Shown piece after piece: positions 1-9,771 of a stretch of 21,208 nt of DNA. The position numbers and the translations under genes were made by a program. The notes under the pieces were generated by a model that saw only the letters and a program-made list of their open reading frames with translations, was not told the origin of the DNA and did no database searches. Every line of letters begins with the position of its first letter. Positions within the stretch are counted from its first letter, which is position 1. Source of the DNA: Dimorphilus gyrociliatus (lineage: Eukaryota > Annelida > Polychaeta > Dinophilidae); assembly GCA_904063045.1 (NCBI GenBank), contig CAJFCJ010000185.1, forward strand, positions 1 through 21,208. Direction: 5' to 3'.

Positions 1-1496
1 AGAGCATTGTCCACTTTTATCAACAAAACCATACTTAGCATTACATCCTGAAGCATAGCAATAAGAGATTCCATTGTCCTCTTTACATATTTTGCAGTTG
101 GATGGGCAACCTGTTTTTTTAAAGATAAACTTAGATTAAGATTTAGTGAATTTGTTTTAAATGATTTAACTGACTTAAACAAGTTTTATCTGATTCTTTA
201 ATTACATAACTTTCTTTACATTGTGTACATTCAGCTCTATTATTTCTCCATTGGCAGATTTTGCAATTGGATGGACATGCTTGACATTTTTCATTATTAT
301 CTTTAATATATTCTGACTTGCATAGTGTACATAATGTAGATTCACCTGATAAAATACAATTAATACAATTTAATGGACATTGTGTACACATTGTTGAGCT
401 GGTAGCAAGTTGATAATGGCTTTGACATTCATTACATCTTGTTCCATCCCCACTGTTAGAATCTTCTATGCATTTATTACAAAATTCTTTACAGGGTATA
501 CAAGTTTTGTCAACAGACCTAACTGTAAAACCAATAAGACATTCTGAACATTTAGCAATTCCATTTTCATTAGTACATTTGGTGCATTTGGATGGGCATG
601 ATATACATGTTCCATCACTACTTTCTGCAAAACCATCTCTGCATTTTAAGCAAAATGTCTTTTTTGTATCTGATTTAAAATTACAGTGAAGACAGGCTGT
701 AGGACAGGAATCACACTTCTTAGTTTCAGTGTTTAGAGCAGTTCCCTCATCACAAGATGAACATTGTAGATTATTATTAGAATCGGCACTACAAACAGAA
801 CATTTAGAACTACAAGGTGAACAAGTATTATCAGATAACAGAGTGTATCTGTCAAAGCATTGTGAACATGTTATAGTTCCAGCCTTTTCAGAACAGGCCT
901 GACAGAAATTTGGACATTCTGAAAAGTTTTAGATAAATATTTTCTTCATTGGAGAAGAGAAATTAAAGAACTTACTTGTACATTTCTTTTCTGTTGTCAA
1001 AGGTGTGCTATAATTATAGCATTCAAAGCAAATTGGTCTACCATTAGTAACATTACAAAATCTGCATGAATTATCATCAGAACAAGCTGTTTGTTTAAAA
1101 GTTTACAACTGAAAATGTGAATTTTAAAAGTAGAATAATAACCAAATTTTACCAATGCATTTTTGAGTATTTGAATCTACACCATAGCCATTTAAGCATT
1201 GAAGACATTTTGTTCCATCACCTTCTCCAGTTAGGTTGCATTTTAAACAATTATTGGAGCAATCTTAATATTTCAAAATAAAATTATGAATAAAGGAAAA
1301 AAAAATAAAACTCACCAATACATTTTTTCTGATCATTTGATAAAATTTGATTTGAGTTGCACATTGAACATCTCAAATCTCTTTTTAAACAGGATTCGCA
1401 ATTTGCAACATCATTACAGACAGAAGTAGTTGCTGATTGGACATAGACTACTATAGAAAGTAGAATGCTAACAGCAAAGAATAAAACTACTTTCAT
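1..1496 (-). CDS. Secreted cysteine-rich CxxC/furin-like repeat protein, 5' part of gene
   Basis: I do not recognise a named orthologue. The start ATG at 1496-1494 opens a clear signal peptide (MKVVLFFAVSILLSIVVYVQ), followed by Cys-dense modules of the type CPxNCxxC...CxxC, like furin-like/VSP-like repeats. Hand-built exons: 1496-1316, 1263-1153, 1086-976, 918-175 and 110 to beyond 1, about 419 residues so far. Introns are 52, 66, 57 and 64 nt, all GT..AG and all phase 1, so each internal exon is a symmetric module (two are exactly 37 codons). The last intron uses a GTCAG donor, and reading on past it would stop at 145-143. Role is inferred only: a secreted or surface disulphide-rich protein. 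The 3' end, and so any membrane anchor, lies outside the window. Confidence 0.85.
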
Positions 1497-1582
1497 ACTT
1501 TAATTCTTTGCAATTTCTTATTAAAAGTGACAAGTTTAATGACAGCTTTCTCTACTTTTGTGATTAGAAGGGACAGTTACCT

Positions 1583-1583
1583 C

Positions 1584-1614
<31 letters not shown>

Positions 1615-1616
1615 GT
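1583..1616. repeat. AT dinucleotide microsatellite
   Basis: A run of TA/AT steps, interrupted once by 'tacat', about 90 bases upstream of the start codon of the cysteine-rich gene. It could supply a TATA-like element for that minus-strand gene, but nothing distinguishes this from an ordinary microsatellite. Confidence 0.7.
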
Positions 1617-1620
1617 ATTT

Positions 1621-3615
1621 AAAGTTTAATAAGGATAATAATTACTAAGCCATTTGTTAAGACAGTTTAATCCATGATAATTTTTTGGCCATTGACAGCA
1701 TTAAAAGTCTAAGAGTATAATGCATATTGTCTAGGCAACTATCAATTAACATTTAAGTCTTTTACGCTTCAAATGAAAAATAAAGAAGAGATTTATCATA
1801 ACTGAAAATTTTAGAACGAAAGTAGAAACTACTTTTGAGTCAATTAAGCTATTTTTAACAATTATTCTTGGATTTCTTTATTGAAAACTTAATCATGCAT
1901 TCCGCTTGTTCAATCAATCATTAATTTTTTTAACTGTATGAATTATAATCCTTTGAAAGCTCTATTATAATCCCTTATGTCCAAACTTACATATAGACAT
2001 TGAAATTTAAACCCTTAAGTTTAAAGTGAACTATTTCCTAAGGTTGATGACATGCAAAAAGTTTTTACTTTAAATAAATATTTTTTGCTTCATCCTATTT
2101 TATTTTATTAAAACATATTGATAAACCAATTTAAATCTCAAAAAAAATGTTGGGAAGTCATTGTTCAATAAATGAGAGAAAGCATATATTAGGCTTAAGA
2201 ATGAGTGATCAGGTCTTAAGGTTAGGTTTGCCAATCAGAGACTGACTGACAAGTCACTTGTTACACTCACACTGTAAGCTGATTAGGCCTAGTGTTAGGG
2301 TACCAATTAGGAACTACTATCTAAAGTAGCAGTTTATCTCCAACACCAAAAGTCCATATTATCAACAAAGTGAAGAGAACCTGCACTGCAGTATTCTACT
2401 TTTCACCACTGATAAAAACTCACAATATTTTGAGAATATTGCCCCTTTATCAAGCGAGTGGAAAAGTAACTGGTAGATCGACACAAGACTGATTCTTGAC
2501 AGGCTTGGTGTACCAGAAGATTAGTACTAGAATATTTCACCAATCAAAAATGGATCAAAATGTCACCTTGCTAGCGGTCTGTATAGTCGGTTGACCATTC
2601 TTTTACTGAAAAGTTCAAACTGCTCTAATTCTTATTAAAAGTGGTTGATCTCTACGAACTGAGTCTCTACAAAATTCGAGCCAAATCAACCCAGTGATTC
2701 CAGAGCTATGGCGATTTGATTTTAACAGTTGTTAATGCAGCTGACAGTTGACTACCTTATTCTCTCTCACTAGTATCCCACCCTACATTCTGCTCTAATT
2801 AGTGGGTAACCTGTTCAAATAAATGCAGGTAGGGCAACCAATTAATGACTTTTAATCTCTTTTCTTAAAATGTATTACAGGAAGAGCTCTAGTTTTTAAC
2901 CCTAACCTATCTTATTGATTTTTAGAGTCCAGACATTCAGTGAAGGTAAATTTTAAAAATATTGGTTTCCAGCCTGCCCTATATCCGGAAATTGAAAAAA
3001 AATGTTCTTACTTTTTTTTATATAGTTATATAAGTATATTGACTGTATTCTCTATCTATATATAGCAAGTTGATAATGCTTTTTCCAAAATTTTGTTTGC
3101 ATATATTAACTATCTATAAAAGATAAGGCTAATATTGTGAAGAATATAGAAAAAGAAAAAGTAACCTAAAAAATGAAATTTATTTGAAATATTTTAATTA
3201 GTATTTGATCTACGATAATTTCCAACATTCATTCTTTTAATGCCTTATTTTGTTTGATATTGGTTGATGAATGGATTGGAAAAGGGAGGGAAGTGAGGGA
3301 TGTGTGTTATTAAATACTGAATAATTAATTCATGATGAATGTATTGAAAGAAAAAAATATCTTGAGATATTGGTTTGGGATTTGTGAATAATACGAAAGA
3401 GCTAGATAGTTAATGAATATGGTAGAAAACGGTCAGGATTGAAAGTGGCCAGAGCTCTGAAAACAGCCAAAGACCTAGTTTTATATAAAAAATAATATTG
3501 ATCACTATAAATGATAAGAATAGTTTGAAGTTATATATTTAATGAAAATGAAACAACATTAAAAGAAATATAAAAAAGAGAAACTACTAAAAGTAACAAC
3601 TTGAACTAAAAATAT
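1621..3615. other. Noncoding stretch between the cysteine-rich gene and the first transposase relic
   Basis: No ORF of note and no recognisable domain on either strand. Most of it is AT-rich filler with homopolymer runs. Roughly 2200-2900 is visibly less AT-rich and contains several CpGs, so it may be an old unrecognised repeat. No terminal repeats or tRNA-like clover could be made out in it. Confidence 0.5.
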
Positions 3616-3966
3616 CTAATGTGAAAAATATATTTTTGAACAATTTTCCAAAATCTGAGCTACTGTTATTTCACCATTTTTAAATTTCTCCCAAGTATCA
3701 AATATTTCTTTTTGGACATTTAAATAGATTTTTTTCTGTCATCTCTTCAATTTCTTTTCAGAAAGCAACTGTTGATAAATTGGAAAGAGATCAGCCTCTC
3801 TTTTTAGCTCATCTATTAGATTGTAAAAAGATTTAGAGTTGCCTACATTTATATTCAACCTATTGTGGAATTCCTCAACATCATTATTTGTTTTGATAGG
3901 AGATTCATATGGGATAAAGGACAGTTGACCCCCATGATTATAATTCCCTGGATAGTAAGTGATCAC
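3616..3966 (-). pseudogene. MULE-type transposase C-terminal relic, copy 1
   Basis: The minus-strand reading carries the TNNDVEEFHNRL motif and then the helical tail ending LLSEKKLKR, closely matching the larger copy at 5813-7177. A TGA directly after LKR breaks the frame. Beyond it, homology continues (QKKIYLNVQKEIFDTWEKF) to a TAG at 3618-3616. The FLYWCH finger, the DGTFK segment and the terminal repeats are absent, so this is a C-terminal stub. MULE transposases carry out cut-and-paste transposition of Mutator-like elements; this copy cannot be active. Confidence 0.8.
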
Positions 3967-4166
3967 AAAAGTTTAATGGGTCAACTTGATAATGTTATTG
4001 TGTTGTTCAATGAAAACCATGTTTGATATTGTTTTACTGCCAAAGTAGATAAGTATTCTGATAGAATAAAATATCATATATCCTTGATACTACACTCAAG
4101 TTAAAAGAATGGTAATATCAACTCTGACAATTCATTTCATACTCATCAAAATTTGTATTTTAAAAG

Positions 4167-4452
4167 TTATGGATAATACATGTTGCAAATTTCTGTTAAA
4201 ACATCAGCAGCTGTTTTATTACTATTTGCAAATTCTTTCCAAACTAAACAAGTTTACCTTGCAATTCTTTAAATTTATGTTTCTCAGTTTGGCATATCTT
4301 TCTCTCTGATAACAGCTTTTCATAAAGAGCAACAACTTTTCATTCATGATGTAACCTCAAAATCATATCATAAAAATTAAGACTTTGCCCAGATTGACTG
4401 TTTAATCAATGATGCCAAGACTCTACATCATTGTTGGTTCTGATGGTGACTT
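4167..4452 (-). pseudogene. MULE-type transposase C-terminal relic, copy 2, heavily decayed
   Basis: Too broken to appear as an ORF. On the minus strand the motif TNNDVESWH is readable at about 4440-4410. It is followed by a stop, then LNFYDMIL, a second stop, LYEKLLSERK and, after a frame change, VWKEFANSNKTAADVLTEIC ending at TAA 4169-4167. This matches, in order, the C-terminal 90 residues of the larger transposase copy (TNNDVEGWHRRL, QKLLSEKKLKK, IWDEYKQQKITALNLLEK). At least two nonsense codons and one frameshift make it the oldest-looking of the three copies. Confidence 0.7.
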
Positions 4453-4707
4453 GATAGATTGACTAATTGTTTTTTTTCATATGTGCACTTAGAAATATCA
4501 ATATAATAATATTTAGACTTAAGATATTATAGAACTTTAGAAAGGCTTTTATTTTAGTGTCGAGACAAAAAGTCCCCTGAAGGTCTTTTGGAAATTGTTT
4601 TGAATGTCAATTTTGGTGTATTTTTTCTTTGACTGCTTCCCAAAATCATTTTGAAAATGTGAGAATTCTGTTTCTCTTTTTTGATATAATCAAAAAAAAA
4701 CCTTTCC

Positions 4708-4732
4708 AAACCCTAACCCTAACCCTAACCCT
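4708..4732. repeat. Short interstitial telomere-like block (CCCTAA)n
   Basis: Just under four consecutive CCCTAA units (TTAGGG on the other strand), preceded by an A-run and 'cctttccaa'. TTAGGG is the common animal telomere repeat. Isolated single units also occur near 2899 and 9203. Four units cannot be a chromosome end here, because ordinary sequence continues on both sides. It looks like an interstitial insertion or repair scar. Confidence 0.75.
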
Positions 4733-4921
4733 GGCTCAACTAATAGCAGAAAAAGTTAAGAGGACAATCCATCAATTGGCCCCAGACAGTACACACTTCA
4801 AAATTACAAATCAATAACAGCCTTTAGAATTCCTACAACTACCAGACATTGGCTAATAAATAAGAAAGTTGATGAGAATATGGAAAGACATATAGTAAAA
4901 TTCCTGAACACTGAGAAACAT

Positions 4922-5067
4922 AAAGTGAACACCAGCTCAAGATTGGAAGTGAACACTAACTCAAACACCAATACTCAAGTGAACACCAACTCAAACACCA
5001 ACACTTAAGTGAGCACCAGCTCAAACACCAACTCTGAAGTGAACACCAACTCAAACATCAACACCTG
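4922..5067. repeat. 30-bp minisatellite, four full units plus a partial one
   Basis: Units start with AAGTGAACAC at 4947, 4977, 5007 and 5037, spaced exactly 30 bp, with a partial unit at about 4922. Consensus is roughly AAGTGAACACCAACTCAAAC followed by ACCAACACTC. Because 30 is a multiple of 3, it reads as a ten-residue repeat in both directions. On plus it gives VNTNSNTNTQ inside an open stretch 4760-5008 (first ATG at 4880). On minus it gives an ELVF-rich sequence that forms the C-terminus of the 5005-5440 gene. The plus reading has one unit ending in TAA instead of CAA. Confidence 0.85.
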
Positions 5068-5440
5068 CCACAACAATAGGGGGTGATGGTAATGACAGCA
5101 TTGGGTTCCTATATTTATGGATGATCCACAGGCGAAATAACATCTGCATTGGAATCGTAGAATGGGATATTTTCCATCAGGTAGGGAAATGCAATTCTCT
5201 TGTTGTCCACATGGAGGAGGAGTACTTTCTGGACTAAGGTAAAGAAACGTTTTAAGCAAAAGTAAACAGCCTATTGAACACAACATACTTGTCACATCTT
5301 CGTATTAAATGATTATAAATCAATAGGGGATTACAATAGGGAAAAGAAAAAAAGTTTAGATAAAGTATTTTCAAGGTAAAGCTAAACAAGGTTAAAGACA
5401 AACCAATAGATAAAAGAACAGAAATAAAAACTAGTTTCAT
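5005..5440 (-). CDS. Small two-exon chitin-binding type 2 (peritrophin-A-like) protein, possibly a fragment
   Basis: The start ATG at 5440-5438 gives a hydrophobic N-terminus (MKLVFISVLLSIGLSLT). Exon 1 runs 5440-5289 and exon 2 5233-5005, joined by a 55-nt GTATGT..TTAG phase-2 intron; without it exon 1 stops at 5254-5252. Exon 1 ends with YCNPLLIYNHLIRRCDNPES, the usual last third of a peritrophin-A domain. Exon 2 continues with a second domain start (NCISLPDGKYP, then QCRCYFAC and QCC). So the first domain lacks its N-terminal half and the second its ending, where the reading enters the minisatellite. Peritrophin-A domains bind chitin in extracellular matrices. The damage suggests a decaying copy, though a short real gene is possible. 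Confidence 0.5.
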
Positions 5441-5545
5441 TTTTCACTTTTCGACTGATGTCAAAAGATAAAGTCAATTGAAATCGCTTAAAATCCATTG
5501 ATTTTATAAGGGCTCCTACTAATTAAGCGTAATCTAAGAGGAAAT

Positions 5546-5682
5546 GGGAAAACTCGTCCCTGGGAAAACTCGTCCCTGGGAATACTCGTCCTTATTTTGG
5601 GAAAACTCGTCCCCTTTTTTGGGAAAACTCGTTCCTTTTTTTTTGGGAAAACTCATCCCCTTTTTTGGGAAAACTTGTCCCC
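5546..5682. repeat. Left terminal repeat array of the MULE element
   Basis: Seven units of GGGAAAACTCGTCCC and variants (GTTCC, CATCC, CTTGTCC), separated by T-runs or 'ttatttt'. Inverted relative to the array at 7220-7301. Tandem subunits inside terminal inverted repeats are known for some Mutator-like elements. Confidence 0.85.
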
Positions 5683-5812
5683 TTATATAGTAAGAGAATT
5701 CGAAAAGAATGTTATAATATATTTATTTATATGAAAATATATTTAATAAATGGAGAAATAAGTAAAGTATTTAAAGGGAAATAGATAGAAATTGAGAGAA
5801 TTGAAAATAATT

Positions 5813-7177
5813 CTATTGAGAATAAATATTGGCAGTTTTCTCCAATAGATTCAATGCAGTTATTTTTTGTTGTTTATATTCATCCCATATCTTGAAAATA
5901 TTATTCTGTTTCTTGATGCTTAATTTTTTTTGATATTTTTTCAACTTCTTTTCTGATAGAAGCTTTTGAAAGACTGGAATTAGAGATGCTTCATGTTTCA
6001 AAAAATCTACTAATAAATAGAAACAAGTATTTGGCATAGCTTTTACATGGAGTCTTCTATGCCATCCCTCAACATCATTGTTAGTATGAATGCTCATTCC
6101 AAATACGGACCAACTATCTGGAGTCCAAATTGAATTTTTAATCCAAGTCTTTTCCACATATTCATATAAATCTGTATGTACATTTTTCTCCAGAGCTTCT
6201 CTTTTTAAGGTGGAAAAAGTAGGTGGAATGACTTGAGATGGAAGGAAAGGCAGGGCTAATAATTTTCTCATCATATTTTTTGCATCTTTGCTAGTTTTAT
6301 AGTCAGTTGCATATCCCAAATTCTAAAAATAGAAACAATTTTAAACAATTTACATTAATGTTAGAAACTGACTTGTATTTTTCTGAAAACAGCCTGTGTC
6401 CAATGGAACACACATCCTTGAATTGGTACATCTGGTTATATAGATGATAATGCAGTCCATAATCCTGACTCAAAATCTGCAACAAACTTTTTAGGATTCC
6501 AATAGTTTGTTATTGTTTGAATTTCCTGCAAAATATGTTCAAGTTATGAAGTTAGATGAAATATTTGATGACTCACCTTTAATACAAGTTTATATGCTTT
6601 CTTCTTTTTTGAAGTCATAAAGATGAAAGCTAAGGGAATCTGCTTGGCTTCATCATCTTTTTTAATAAATGAATGGATTGAGAAAAGTTGAACAAATGGT
6701 TGTATAACAACTTTAAAAGTTCCATCAAGATACCAAACTTTACTTTCTGCTAATATGTTGCATTGTTGCTGTGAAGCAAATATAATAATTCTTTCATTTT
6801 CAAATGAGATATCCTTCTGAAGAAAATATCAGGAAGAAAATCAACATTTATTTCAAAAAAGGATCATTTGATTCAATAGGCCTGTTCTTTTGCCTTGTAA
6901 TGTTAGCTAATCTTCTCAAATTCTCCAAATTGGGTAAATTGTTTTCCTTAGGTGAACATTTCAATAAAATATCTTCAGCAATTTTTCTACCTGAAGATAT
7001 GACATCATTATCACAAACACTTTTCATTTCTTTCCTACATTTTATGTTTGTTATTAAACTTTTTCTTCTGTCATGATTATGACTTTGAGGACCTGGCACA
7101 AAAGCATTTCCTTTTTGTTTGACTGTTGCAGGACAATGAAATTTTTTATTTCTGACACTACATCTCCAAATTATCAT
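5813..7177 (-). pseudogene. FLYWCH zinc finger plus MULE transposase, broken, with two short introns
   Basis: From the N-terminus: a FLYWCH-type finger from ATG 7177-7175 (WRCSVRNKKFHC ... HNHD), lacking the domain's usual first half; then the MULE core with YLDGTFKV near 6730 (first acidic catalytic residue), DFESG near 6480 (second), GCVFHW, and the TNNDVEGWHRRL block near 6075 with a helical tail ending at TAG. Two spliceosomal introns are visible: 51 nt at about 6526-6576 (GTGAGT..TGCAG) and 50 nt near 6319-6368. Damage: an in-frame TAA after LSSI near 6441-6439, and two frame changes between the finger and the core (near 6860 and 6805). It is therefore not a functional transposase. FLYWCH-MULE proteins are common in animal Mutator-like elements. 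Confidence 0.8.
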
Positions 7178-7219
7178 ATTCTTGCCTCTTTTCTTTAAAT
7201 TAAATGCAAATCAATTTAA

Positions 7220-7301
7220 GGGATAAGTTTTCCCCAAAGAAGGGGACAAGTTTTCCCAAAAAAAAGGGACGAGTTTTCCCAAAATAAGGACGAGTTTTCC
7301 C
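7220..7301. repeat. Right terminal repeat array of the MULE element
   Basis: Four units of GGGACGAGTTTTCCC and variants at 7220, 7242, 7266 and 7288, the reverse complement of the left array. The outer unit plus spacer 'aaaataagga' is the exact reverse complement of 'tccttatttt' on the left. Confidence 0.85.
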
Positions 7302-8990
7302 ATACTCGGAGAAGCTGGTATTGGAAAAACATATCATGCAATGGAAATGTTACACTTGTGGGCGATTGAGGAAAACTTTCTAAATGATTATCTATTCTTA
7401 TACATTAAACTTGCCAATGTATGGGATAATACTCAATTTGAAGATATTCTATACACTCAAAATTTTGCCAACAATTCTTGGGTAACTCAAGAACTATTTC
7501 AATATTTCTTTCTAGAAGAAGAGTACCAAGAAAGGAAGCTTGTCATTCTACCAGATGGAGCTGATGAGTTAATGCTATCAAAGTTCTTCTTTCAAAAAAA
7601 GGAATTTATCATCTCTATAATGAAGTATTAGAGTACTGTTCAAAAAGCACTTTTGAAAACTTAGTCTCAATAGGCCTATAATCTTGAATGATAATATCAA
7701 GAAGACAGACAACATTGGAGGTTTATTAATTCCTTTAAAAACAAGAAACAAACTACGAAATATTCTCTTCAATTATTAAAAAAAGGGAGGAAATTCTTTC
7801 AGTTCTAGAAACAAACAAAGAAATTAACGAATTGATTAGAAGACGGAACGAAAGTCAAGAAATTCTACTCGATATGTTAAATCTTGAAATACAAACTATG
7901 AAAGTTATTCTTGATTGTTACGAATATAAAATTACAACAATCCACTTGATTTACTTTCAAATTGAATTACAAACATTTTGCCAAGTTTGCACTGACAAAC
8001 TATCAAACTCTTTAGAAATTTTTCACCAACAAAATTAAAGCTTATCTTCAATTCTAAACGCTTTAATCTTTCATTTGTCAAGATGTTAATGGAAGATTAT
8101 CACAATGTTGTTACATTTCAATGCCTGAACAATGTCATTGCTAGACAAACTTCCCTGAAAGAACTCTACCTTTACGATCAAGCTATTGAAGAGAGTTTAC
8201 CAAGGAATATTCTGATTTAACTGCTATCTTCTGTAGTAATTGCAGTATTGACTCAAGTATTGGACCAACGTTCTAAGCCAGGCAATTGGTCTTCAAAAAG
8301 AGCTATTTGTGCTACGACTTTATAATAATCATTTAGGAAATGATATTGTAAGAAATATATTTGAAAATTTAAATAAAACCTGCACGAAATTGGGAGGAAT
8401 ACATTTTAAAAATTGCTCCTTTGACCGAGAAATTGGTACTGTTGTTGGTGAAACAATTGGAAAACAAAAAGGACTAAAGGCACTTTTCCTTAACGATAAT
8501 GATTTGGAAAAAAATCTAGGTTGGAACGTTTGCGAAAATATTAAGGAAAACTGCTCAGAATTAACAAAATTCTTTCTAAATGGTTAGCGGATTGGACAGT
8601 GAAATTGGTCACATTCATACCAAAGCTATAGGTTGACAACAACAACTGGAATATTTAGCCCTCAACGATAACAATCTAGGAACTTCCATTGTTCGTAATA
8701 TACTTGAAATGATTAATAGAGAATGTAGGAATTTATTAGAAATTTCTCTGGCAGACTGCGGCTTCAATTCAGATATTGGCTATATTCTCTGCAAAGTTAT
8801 CGGCAGGCAAATGTCACTTGAGAGTATTACCTTACCAAATAACCCTATAGGAAGTGAAATTGTTTGAAAATATCTACACGAATATAGAAAATTTAACTGA
8901 AATATTCATGTGCAATTGCGCAATCGAATTTTGTTCTCCAGTTGAACTAAATTCAAATTGGAATTGGGGTGAAACAGTATGAAGCATAAT
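7302..8990 (+). pseudogene. NACHT-LRR (NLR) immune-receptor relic, 5'-truncated and frameshifted
   Basis: The first codons after the transposon end read ILGEAGIGKT, a NACHT P-loop (Walker A). About 75 residues later comes LVILPDGADEL, the NACHT Walker B. After a stop at 7629-7631 the frame changes repeatedly: a helical stretch follows at about 7770-8037 (EILLDMLNLEIQTMKVIL), then ribonuclease-inhibitor-type LRRs. Readable LRR pieces are SLKELYL near 8155, ELFVLRLYNNHLGNDIVRNI near 8310, GLKALFLNDNDL near 8470, LEYLALNDNNLGTSIVRNIL near 8650 and SLESITLPNNPIG near 8820, separated by at least four stops or shifts. NLRs are cytosolic pathogen sensors, expanded in several invertebrate groups. Nothing 5' of the P-loop was found on the far side of the transposon. 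Confidence 0.8.
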
Positions 8991-9313
8991 AATGCAATCT
9001 ACATGAATAAAAATATAGTTGAAGAATAAAATGACAGCCATCTTAAAAATGCATAAGTTTATCTTGGAAGATTGAAGAGAGGTAATTTCATATATAGTTT
9101 ACTCTTATAGACTAAACTTATAGTTGTATATGGAAGACCAAAGAGAAAGTCTTGTGTGCTATGCAATGAAAGTTTATCTAACAATAAATCTATGGTTTTA
9201 CCCCTACCCTAACCTAGCCCTTGTTTTTGCCTAACCTTTTTCAATGCCCATAATCCTAAGATGGGATCCACCTAAGTACATATCAATAGCTATCTTATTC
9301 CTCCTGACCAACT
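8991..9313. other. Noncoding spacer after the NLR relic
   Basis: No domain or long frame recognised. One telomere-like piece ('taccctaacctagccc', near 9203) is present. The LRR signal of the NLR relic fades out before this stretch. Confidence 0.4.
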
Positions 9314-9451
9314 AAATTCAGTTATAAAATGTGATTCAAAATTCTTTCAATGTAAAATTGATCTGTATTCCATTAATTTAAAATTGGTTTGTGACGGATT
9401 CAATGATTGTTCAGACAAAACAGATGAAAATGATTGTCATTTAAATATTCA
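9314..9451 (+). pseudogene. Inverted partial copy of one LDLa exon of the receptor gene
   Basis: Reads KCDSKFFQCKIDLY, then KLVCDGFNDCSDKTDE and NDC. It is almost identical to the first LDLa module of receptor gene B at about 13036-13170 on the other strand. The match begins just before the splice acceptor (aaattcagttat) and ends at 'ttaaatattca', partway through the exon. The third module cysteine has become serine (TGT to TCC), and the downstream half with the second LDLa is absent. LDLa cysteines pair in three disulphides around a calcium site, so this copy is probably non-functional. It implies a local inverted duplication. Confidence 0.85.
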
Positions 9452-9749
9452 ATCTCAAAAACAAATACTTGTTTTTAAAACTTTGTTTTGAATGAAACAT
9501 GTAAAACAGGAAAAAAGGGTGACTAACACTAGATTTCAAAAAAAAGTAGTGTTTTATTTCATATGAAATAGATTCTTTGATCATACAAGTTGGAGTCATT
9601 TTTAACTATACTACAGTACATTGAAAGAAAGATTTGTCCAGCATTCAAGAGTCTACACCTCTCTAAAAGATTAACAGTAAAAGTGAAGAATGCTTAGCTT
9701 AATGCTTATCTTATTAATCTACAAATTAAAATTATGACAAGTGAATATG
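9452..9749. other. Noncoding spacer between the LDLa fragment and receptor gene B
   Basis: AT-rich with no ORF or domain recognised. It lies beyond the probable 3' end of receptor gene B. Confidence 0.4.
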
Positions 9750-9755
9750 TTTATT
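9750..9755 (-). promoter_or_regulatory. Candidate polyadenylation signal AATAAA of receptor gene B
   Basis: A minus-strand AATAAA lies 17 bases beyond the TAA at 9774-9772 that ends the kinase-like tail. Another AATAAA (9823-9818) lies inside that tail. In DNA this AT-rich either could be chance. Confidence 0.35.
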
Positions 9756-9771
9756 AAATTTTAATGAAAAT

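Larger units (their letters stand above)
5546..7301 (-). mobile_element. FLYWCH/MULE-type DNA transposon with tandem-repeat inverted ends, degenerate
   Basis: Inverted arrays of GGGAAAACTCGTCCC bound a single minus-strand transposase, giving an element of about 1.76 kb. The left array has seven units, the right four. The closest match between ends is the outermost right unit and its 'ccttatttt' spacer with the third left unit, so the two outermost left units look like later expansion. I found no clear target-site duplication: the left flank is 'aatctaagaggaaa' and the right flank 'atactcggagaagc'. Non-autonomous, since the transposase is broken. Its right end touches the NACHT P-loop of the plus-strand NLR relic. 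Confidence 0.75.

Noticed and set aside
1-1496. Ciliate or other reassigned-code origin, suggested by the CxxC repeat protein
   Set aside because: TAA, TAG and TGA all act as stops at exon ends, and the other genes carry animal-type domain sets.
2590-2640. Possible tRNA T-arm (gttcaaac)
   Set aside because: No cloverleaf or acceptor stem could be folded around it by eye.
4109-4309. 66-residue plus-strand ORF
   Set aside because: Overlaps the decayed MULE relic on the other strand and has no recognisable content.
5546-5682. CRISPR-like array of regularly repeated short units
   Set aside because: Spacers are T-runs rather than unique sequence, the units recur inverted at the other end of a transposase, and the window is eukaryotic.
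6804-7076. 90-residue plus-strand ORF
   Set aside because: It is the antisense shadow of the FLYWCH/transposase frame.
7578-7772. 64-residue minus-strand ORF
   Set aside because: Antisense to the NLR relic, with no features of its own.
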